Assembly: GCF_009671065.1 (NCBI RefSeq) | Contig: NZ_CP046027.1 | Span: 186,001 to 250,000, forward strand | Length of the DNA: 64,000 nucleotides | DNA from: Neisseria brasiliensis | GTDB lineage: Bacteria; Pseudomonadota; Gammaproteobacteria; Burkholderiales; Neisseriaceae | Direction of reading: 5' to 3' | Shown: piece after piece, positions 58,931 through 64,000 of the stretch | How the letters are laid out: each line of letters opens with the position of its first letter | How positions within the stretch are numbered: position 1 is the stretch's first letter | Translations under genes and position numbers: made by a program | Notes under the pieces: model-generated | Database searches by the model: none | Seen by the model: only the letters and a program-made list of their open reading frames with translations | What the model was told of the DNA's origin: nothing

Positions 58931-59908
58931 TTATTTATTTTGCCAAAAATTGAGATATTCAATCAGGAGATATTCAAGCTGCATTTTAACACTCAAGGTA
59001 TGATGTCCGTAAGGGCTGAGTTGATTCAGACGGCCTGTGAGTGCAAATAAGCGGTGTGGTTCGGTTTTGGCGGCAACAGCTACCGATTGCGCCGCAAAAT
59101 CGGGATAATAAAGCGGCGGCATGTTTTGCTGCCCCAAGCCGACATCAATCAACCATTTTTGCAGCCAATCAATGACCACGGCCAGCGGCTGTTTTTGTTT
59201 GTCGAACGCCGCCGCATAATCCAGCATCGCCAGCAAACGCGGGGCAGCGAGTATGTTCAACAACTCTTGGCGCGAATCATCCAGCTCAGGTGCAGCATCA
59301 AATAAAGGCGCACCACTGTGAAATGCCAGCAACGAAGCCGCATTATCCACACCCTGCCCTTGCAGATAAGCCAAAGCCTCATCACGGCTCGGCGCGGGCA
59401 ACACCATTTGCCGACAGCGGCTTTTAATCGTCGGCAACAGCTTATCCCGCGCGTGTGTCACCAGCAAAAAAATCACATGCTGTGGCGGCTCTTCCAAGGC
59501 TTTAAGCAAACCATTAGCCGCCTGCACATTCATGCTTTCAGCCGGATGCACCAATACCACGCGCCGCCCACCGCGCACTGCAGTAAGATAAATATTTTCG
59601 ACAATATCGCGCACGGCATCGATTTTAATCTGCAACAATTTTCGCCCCACGCTGCCATCATCCGGCAATTCGGGCGTGAGTTCGTAAAAATCGGGGTGGC
59701 TGTTTTGCGAAAACAAATGACACGAAGTGCATTCACCACAAGGCTGATGGTTTTCAGACGGCCTTTCACACAGCAACGCTTGCGCCACATAACGCGCAAA
59801 CGCCGTTTTACCGGTGTTTTCCTTACCGGTAAACAACCACGCATTGGGCTGGTTTTGCCAATGCGCGGCAAGCTGCTGCCATTCTTGCTGGTGCCACGGA
59901 TAAATCAT
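58931..59908 (-). CDS. holB: DNA polymerase III subunit delta'
   Basis: This 325-residue clamp-loader subunit starts MIYPWHQQEWQQLAAHW; an open frame adds 16 residues upstream without support. P-loop GKENTGKTAFAR, zinc knuckle CGECTSCHLF, SAESMNVQAANGLLKALEEPP-type SRC region. One DUS is read in frame as CERPSENHQ. Upstream of pilZ by 9 bp. Confidence 0.93.
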   Translation of the reverse strand: MIYPWHQQEWQQLAAHWQNQPNAWLFTGKENTGKTAFARYVAQALLCERPSENHQPCGECTSCHLFSQNSHPDFYELTPELPDDGSVGRKLLQIKIDAVRDIVENIYLTAVRGGRRVVLVHPAESMNVQAANGLLKALEEPPQHVIFLLVTHARDKLLPTIKSRCRQMVLPAPSRDEALAYLQGQGVDNAASLLAFHSGAPLFDAAPELDDSRQELLNILAAPRLLAMLDYAAAFDKQKQPLAVVIDWLQKWLIDVGLGQQNMPPLYYPDFAAQSVAVAAKTEPHRLFALTGRLNQLSPYGHHTLSVKMQLEYLLIEYLNFWQNK

Positions 59909-59957
59909 GCGCTTGAAAATCGGGTTGAAATAAGCGTTTATTATACAGATAAACAAG

Positions 59958-59990
59958 AAAGGCCGTCTGAAAATTCAGACGGCCTTTAGG
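59958..59990 (-). terminator. DUS terminator after the MFS gene
   Basis: AAAGGCCGTCTGAA / TTCAGACGGCCTTT with a two-base loop, between the MFS stop and holB. Confidence 0.85.
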
Positions 59991-59998
59991 ATGGTTGA

Positions 59999-61297
59999 TT
60001 AACTACCCTTTTTCAAAATAAACCTTGGTTCGCGTTTAATCAAATAAACCAGCAGCAACACATTACCCAGCGCCACAATCAGATACAGCAAAGTAATGCT
60101 TTCAAACAACATCAGCAAGACCGCGCTGAGAATCGCCGCCGTTACCATGAAAATACCGTTGACGATATTGTTGGCCGCCACGGCGTGTGCACGGAAGGTT
60201 TCGCTGGAGGCCGTCTGAAGCCATGTATAGAGCGGCACGGAAAAGAAGCCGCCGAAAAAGCCGAGGGCCGTCATGGTCAGCATCACCGGATAAGCATTGG
60301 CTTGCGACAAAAACCACATAATGCCGTTCAATTCAGCAAAACGTTGCCCGTGCGTGAGCCACACCAGCAGCAAGCCGCTCACTGTCAAACCAATGGCGCC
60401 GACGGTGACCAGCCCCAAGCGCAAATGTTCGTGGCTGAGTTTGGCGCACAATACCGAGCCGATGGCGATGCCGATGGAAAACAAGGCCAGCATCAGGTTA
60501 AACACATTATCGTTGCCACCCAGATGGATTTGGGTGAAGGTCGGCAATTGGGTGGTGTAGACCGAGCCGACAAACCAAAACCACGAAATGCCGATAATGG
60601 CAGTGAACACAGACTTTTGCGCCACAGTTTCGCGCATTAAATCCATCGTGCCTTTGACGATGTTGAGCTCGATTTTGGTATCCGGCGCTTTGGCGGGCGC
60701 CGACGGCATAAACAGGCTGGTCAAGGTGCCGCAAATCGCCACCACCATTACCACCATGCCAACGATATGCGGCGGAATACCTGCCAATGATGTGCCCAAA
60801 ATCTGGCCGAACAAAATAGCGATAAATGTACCCGATTCAATCAGGCTATTGCCCATCATTAATTCTTTATCATTCAGATAATCAGGTAAAATGGCGTATT
60901 TCAACGGGCCGAACAAAGTTGATTGTGTGCCCATGCAAAACAGGCAAAACAGCAACAGCGGCGCGGATTGAATGTAAAAACCATACGCGGCCACACTCAT
61001 GACGATGATTTCCAACAGCTTAATCCAGCGCGCCAACACGGCTTTATCGAAGCGGTTGCTCAACTGGCCGGACAAAGCGGAAAACAGGAAATACGGCAAG
61101 ATAAACAGCAACGCGCCCAGATTCAGCATTTGGCTGGCCGGAATCCATTCGTTGCCGCCCAAGCCGTAGAAGCTGATCATCACAAACAGCGCGGTTTTGA
61201 ACACATTGTCGTTAAACGCGCCGAGAAACTGCGTGCCAAATAAAGGCGCAAAGCGGCGGCTGGTTTTGAAATTCAAATAATCTTTTTTTACGCTCAT
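59999..61297 (-). CDS. MFS transporter, LplT-like
   Basis: This 432-residue transporter has twelve membrane segments. FLGAFNDNVFKTALFV near the N-terminus, LPYFLFSALSGQLSNRFDK and FGPLKYAILPDYL match lysophospholipid transporters (LplT and the N-terminal part of bacterial Aas-type fusions). It probably flips lysophospholipids across the inner membrane for re-acylation. It overlaps ccoS by 4 bases. Confidence 0.82.
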   Translation of the reverse strand: MSVKKDYLNFKTSRRFAPLFGTQFLGAFNDNVFKTALFVMISFYGLGGNEWIPASQMLNLGALLFILPYFLFSALSGQLSNRFDKAVLARWIKLLEIIVMSVAAYGFYIQSAPLLLFCLFCMGTQSTLFGPLKYAILPDYLNDKELMMGNSLIESGTFIAILFGQILGTSLAGIPPHIVGMVVMVVAICGTLTSLFMPSAPAKAPDTKIELNIVKGTMDLMRETVAQKSVFTAIIGISWFWFVGSVYTTQLPTFTQIHLGGNDNVFNLMLALFSIGIAIGSVLCAKLSHEHLRLGLVTVGAIGLTVSGLLLVWLTHGQRFAELNGIMWFLSQANAYPVMLTMTALGFFGGFFSVPLYTWLQTASSETFRAHAVAANNIVNGIFMVTAAILSAVLLMLFESITLLYLIVALGNVLLLVYLIKREPRFILKKGS

Positions 61298-61488
61298 TTG
61301 GTGTCGTCTTTAGCGGAATCTTGTTCTTTTTCCAGCAGTTTGTCGGTGGAATCATCGTCCATCAAAATGCGGTGTGCCGGTCCTTCCAAATCGTCAAACT
61401 GGCCGTGTTTGCCCGACCACCAGAAAAAATAGCCGATGATAAAGGCCAAAATGATGCTGATCGGCACCAAAATAAACATACTTTCCAT
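61294..61488 (-). CDS. ccoS: cbb3-type cytochrome oxidase maturation protein CcoS
   Basis: This 64-residue protein has one membrane helix (FILVPISIILAFIIGYFFWW) followed by SGKHGQFDDLEGPAHRILMDDD, the CcoS/FixS signature, and a charged tail. CcoS is needed for heme/copper insertion into the cbb3 oxidase, together with CcoG (36088). It is coupled to both neighbours by overlaps. Confidence 0.93.
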   Translation of the reverse strand: MESMFILVPISIILAFIIGYFFWWSGKHGQFDDLEGPAHRILMDDDSTDKLLEKEQDSAKDDTK

Positions 61489-61805
61489 TACATCATCCCT
61501 GTTAAATCGTTTAAAACCAGCATTTGGCCGGATAAGGTCAGGTATTCGTTGCGGATGGTGCCGATGTTGGCGTCACCAGCAAAGAGTTCGACGCGGTCTT
61601 TTTCCACGCGCCAAAACAGCGGTTCGGCCACTTCCTGCCAAGGTTGCAAGGCAGCAACTGCCGCTTGGTCGCTGGGTGTTTCTTCGCTTTGCAGCTTAAC
61701 GGCAAACTGCCCGCTCTGCGGCTGCGCTTCGGATTCGTCATCAGCCAGCATGATGAAAAAGCCCAGATGCTCGCCTTGTTGGGTGTGAATACTGAAATAA
61801 TGCAT
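61488..61805 (-). CDS. Conserved hypothetical protein
   Basis: This 105-residue acidic protein has no signal or membrane segment (HYFSIHTQQGEHLGFFIMLAD; WRVEKDRVELFAGDANIGTI). The stop codon shares its last base with the ccoS start, so it heads the ccoS-MFS operon. I do not recognise a family. Confidence 0.65.
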   Translation of the reverse strand: MHYFSIHTQQGEHLGFFIMLADDESEAQPQSGQFAVKLQSEETPSDQAAVAALQPWQEVAEPLFWRVEKDRVELFAGDANIGTIRNEYLTLSGQMLVLNDLTGMM

Positions 61806-62088
61806 GGTTTTGTCTTTAAATCATATAAAAGGCCGTCTGAACGGCAAATCAATGCGCTTTGCTTTATGCTTTCAGACGGCCTTCTATCTTAGCATCTTTT
61901 TGTGCATAGCTGTTTGCCGTTACCAAAGCTTAAATGAATAGAGCTACATCAAGATAGTCGCCCGGCGGCATTGACTTTTTATATCGAATAGACTAGCCTT
62001 TGAATGTTTTTATTAACCTGTTTCAGACGCTTCCCCACGTTTTGGCGATCATGCCACAGGCCGTCTGAAAACCTTTAGGAGCCTACAG

Positions 62089-63285
62089 ATGTCTCAAAAA
62101 TTGATTTTGGTTTTAAACTGCGGCAGTTCATCGTTAAAAGGTGCTGTTTTGGATAACGACAGCGGCGACGTGTTGCTGAGCTGCTTGGCTGAAAAGCTGG
62201 GCTTGCCTGATGCTTACATCACCTTCAAATTCAACGGCGAAAAACACAAAGTTGAATTGGCTGCCAATCCAAACCACACCGGCGCAGTGGAAGCCTTGAT
62301 GGAAGAATTGAAATCACACGGCTTCGACAGCCAAATCGCTGCCATCGGCCACCGCATCGTCAGCGGCGGCGAAGAGTACAGCGAATCTACTTTGATTACC
62401 GAAGATGTGATTGCCGGTATCGAAAAATGCATCCCATTGGCACCTTTGCACAACCCTGCCAACCTGCTGGGCGTGCGTGCCGCGCAAAACATTTTCAAAG
62501 GCCTGCCAAATGTGGCCGTATTTGACACCGCGTTCCACCAAACTATGCCGGATCGCGCCTACATGTATGCCGTACCGCGCGAGTTGTACAGCAAATACGG
62601 CCTGCGCCGCTACGGTTTCCACGGCACCAGCTACCGCTATGTGTCTGACGAAGCCGCCCGCTTCTTGGGTAAAGACAAAAACGATTTGCGCATGGTGATT
62701 GCCCACTTGGGTAACGGCGCATCGATTGCCGCCATCGCCAACGGCGTATGCCAAGACACCAGCATGGGCTTGACCCCGCTAGAAGGCTTGGTAATGGGTA
62801 CGCGCTCAGGCGACGTTGACCCAGCGGTATTCGGTTTCTTGGCTGAAAACGCCAACATGACCATCGCGCAAGTGACCGATATGCTGAACAAAAAATCAGG
62901 CTTGCTGGGCTTGTCTGAATTGTCGAGCGACTGCCGCACCATCGAAGAAGAAGCAGCCAACGGCCACTCTGGCGCAGTATTGGCGCTGGAAGTGTTCTGC
63001 TACCGCTTAGCGAAATACATCGGCAGCATGGCAGTTGCCGCAGGCGGTTTGGACGTATTGGCCTTTACCGGCGGTATCGGTGAAAACTCTGAATTGATCC
63101 GCAGCAAAGTATTGGGCTACTTGGGCTTCTTGGGCTTGAATGTCGATCAAGATGCCAACTTGGCAGCCCGCTTCGGCAATGCCGGTGTGATTACCACTGC
63201 CGACAGCAAAGCCGTTGCTGTGGTGATTCCAACCAACGAAGAATTGATGATTGCACACGACACCGCACGCTTGAGCGGCCTGTAA
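62089..63285 (+). CDS. ackA: Acetate kinase
   Basis: This 398-residue enzyme interconverts acetyl-phosphate and acetate with ATP formation. Motifs: LVLNCGSSSLKGAV at the N-terminus, AIGHRIVSGGEEY, VAVFDTAFHQTMP, LVMGTRSGDVDPAVFGFL and AFTGGIGENSELIR. TAGGAGCC precedes the ATG. pta is not adjacent. Confidence 0.97.
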   Translation: MSQKLILVLNCGSSSLKGAVLDNDSGDVLLSCLAEKLGLPDAYITFKFNGEKHKVELAANPNHTGAVEALMEELKSHGFDSQIAAIGHRIVSGGEEYSESTLITEDVIAGIEKCIPLAPLHNPANLLGVRAAQNIFKGLPNVAVFDTAFHQTMPDRAYMYAVPRELYSKYGLRRYGFHGTSYRYVSDEAARFLGKDKNDLRMVIAHLGNGASIAAIANGVCQDTSMGLTPLEGLVMGTRSGDVDPAVFGFLAENANMTIAQVTDMLNKKSGLLGLSELSSDCRTIEEEAANGHSGAVLALEVFCYRLAKYIGSMAVAAGGLDVLAFTGGIGENSELIRSKVLGYLGFLGLNVDQDANLAARFGNAGVITTADSKAVAVVIPTNEELMIAHDTARLSGL

Positions 63286-63295
63286 TTCATCCGAA

Positions 63296-63330
63296 AAAAA
63301 AGCCCTGTTGATTGCAACAGGGCTTTTTTG
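63296..63330 (+). terminator. Intrinsic terminator after ackA
   Basis: AAAAAGCCCTGTTG / CAACAGGGCTTTTTT with a 4-base loop and T-run; no uptake sequence. Confidence 0.93.
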
Positions 63331-64000
63331 TATTTGTCTTAACCAGTTCAGCAAAAAAGTGGCCGTCTTTCAAGCAGGTGTGATACAGACTTCATCACCA
63401 GCTTTTCAGACGGCCTTTGCGTTTTCCGTAATAGTTTTTGGGAGATAATCGGATTTTTAAATCCTGTTGTTGTTTTGATTTGGTAAGATTCGTGTTACTT
63501 TTTTTATTCTGTAGATGTCACCACCATCCGAAGATGGTGATGACGTTTTCCCGCAATTTTATTGCTGAGTATTGCAACGGTTTCCCGTTTTATTACTTCC
63601 GCGTAATATGTTTGCTTTTTTCATGAAGAAACCCAACAGATTGCCGTATTTTCTTGCGCACCGTTTTGTTTCTTACTGACTATCAAGCAAAGTGTGTGCC
63701 AAAAATTTTAAAAGCACACTTTAAATTCATAATATATTGTTTTAAATATATAAAAATATATAAAATACCCATATATCATTAAATATCCATATTACCCGAT
63801 GGCACACAATTTCGGCAATATGCCTTTTTTTGTCATCTTTTGGTGATTCTCGGCAGGTATGATGTTACTTTTTTTGGCACATGACAGAATTTGTCACTTT
63901 TAATAGTTATTTCCAATAAGATAAAAATAAGCAATACGCTGCCATCAAATCTTGACTTAGGCCGTCTGAAATTTTCTAAGCACCTGATTAAGCAAAGAAA
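63331..64000. other. AT-rich gene-free stretch at the window end
   Basis: No frame with coding character or ribosome site is seen. Three uptake cores occur (near 63360 partial, 63405, 63960). The part 63700-63800 is almost only A and T, with repeated TATATAAAATATA, and 63800-63950 has TTTGTCA/TGACA motifs twice around ACATGACAGAATTTGTCA. It may be the regulatory region of a gene beyond the window. Confidence 0.6.

Noticed and set aside
63438..63626. 62-residue frame at the window end
   Set aside because: No ribosome site, AT-rich random composition, no domain.

Overview
The window is a chromosomal segment of a Neisseria species. The 10-12 bp DNA uptake sequence core GCCGTCTGAA occurs dozens of times, mostly in the AGGCCGTCTGAA dialect with a minority of ATGCCGTCTGAA. 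It is often arranged as inverted pairs that double as terminators. Gene content (pip, split lpxK/kdsB/hld genes, stand-alone HldA kinase, CcoG/FixH/CcoS cbb3 maturation genes, PilZ, AckA) fits Neisseriaceae. The dialect points to a commensal or animal-associated species rather than N. meningitidis or N. gonorrhoeae; I do not assign a species.

Layout. 1-1416: a truncated IS3-family element abutting an IS30-family element (IS1655 type). 1437-4344: small conserved genes and an AraC-type regulator split by an insertion carrying small genes of unknown function. 4487-13294: MscS channel, NudB, PhoU, inorganic pyrophosphatase, a repeat-containing (phase-variable) phosphoethanolamine-transferase-like gene, proline iminopeptidase, YciA, MmcQ/YjbR, PIN-PhoH. 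13479-21095: class I fumarase, then divergently a FrdB-like iron-sulfur protein, a FrdA-like flavoprotein, a NuoF-like NADH-binding subunit and a DASS dicarboxylate transporter. No membrane anchor subunits are present. I read this as a candidate soluble NADH:fumarate reductase module with its own substrate supply. Three in-frame TGA codons interrupt the first and last genes of the set.

21354-40052: housekeeping genes (trkA, SIMPL protein, M48 lipoprotein, pbpG, clpX, acnB, adh, mutY, tkt, a MocR regulator, ccoG, fixH, DUF2062 protein, a HExxH protein, pgsA). 40145-40756: a tRNA operon with four identical tRNA-Gly(GCC), tRNA-Cys(GCA) and tRNA-Leu(UAA). 40867-41763: IS1016-type element next to a MITE. 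41933-44000: thiC under a TPP riboswitch. 44128-51817: LPS precursor genes hldD, hldA, kdsB, lpxK with pyrF, adk and an IS200/IS605 element (tnpA, tnpB) inserted between adk and kdsB. 51999-63285: xseA, pssA, two TSUP/UreH-like membrane proteins, a BON-LysM protein, a second identical IS1016-type copy, DUF333 lipoprotein, tatD, pilZ, holB, an LplT-like MFS transporter, ccoS, a small hypothetical and ackA. The last 0.7 kb is AT-rich without a recognisable gene.

Mobile DNA: besides the IS elements, five copies of a ~143-bp MITE with GAGACCTTTGCAAAA-type terminal inverted repeats occur, four of them inside or beside uptake-sequence hairpins at gene ends.
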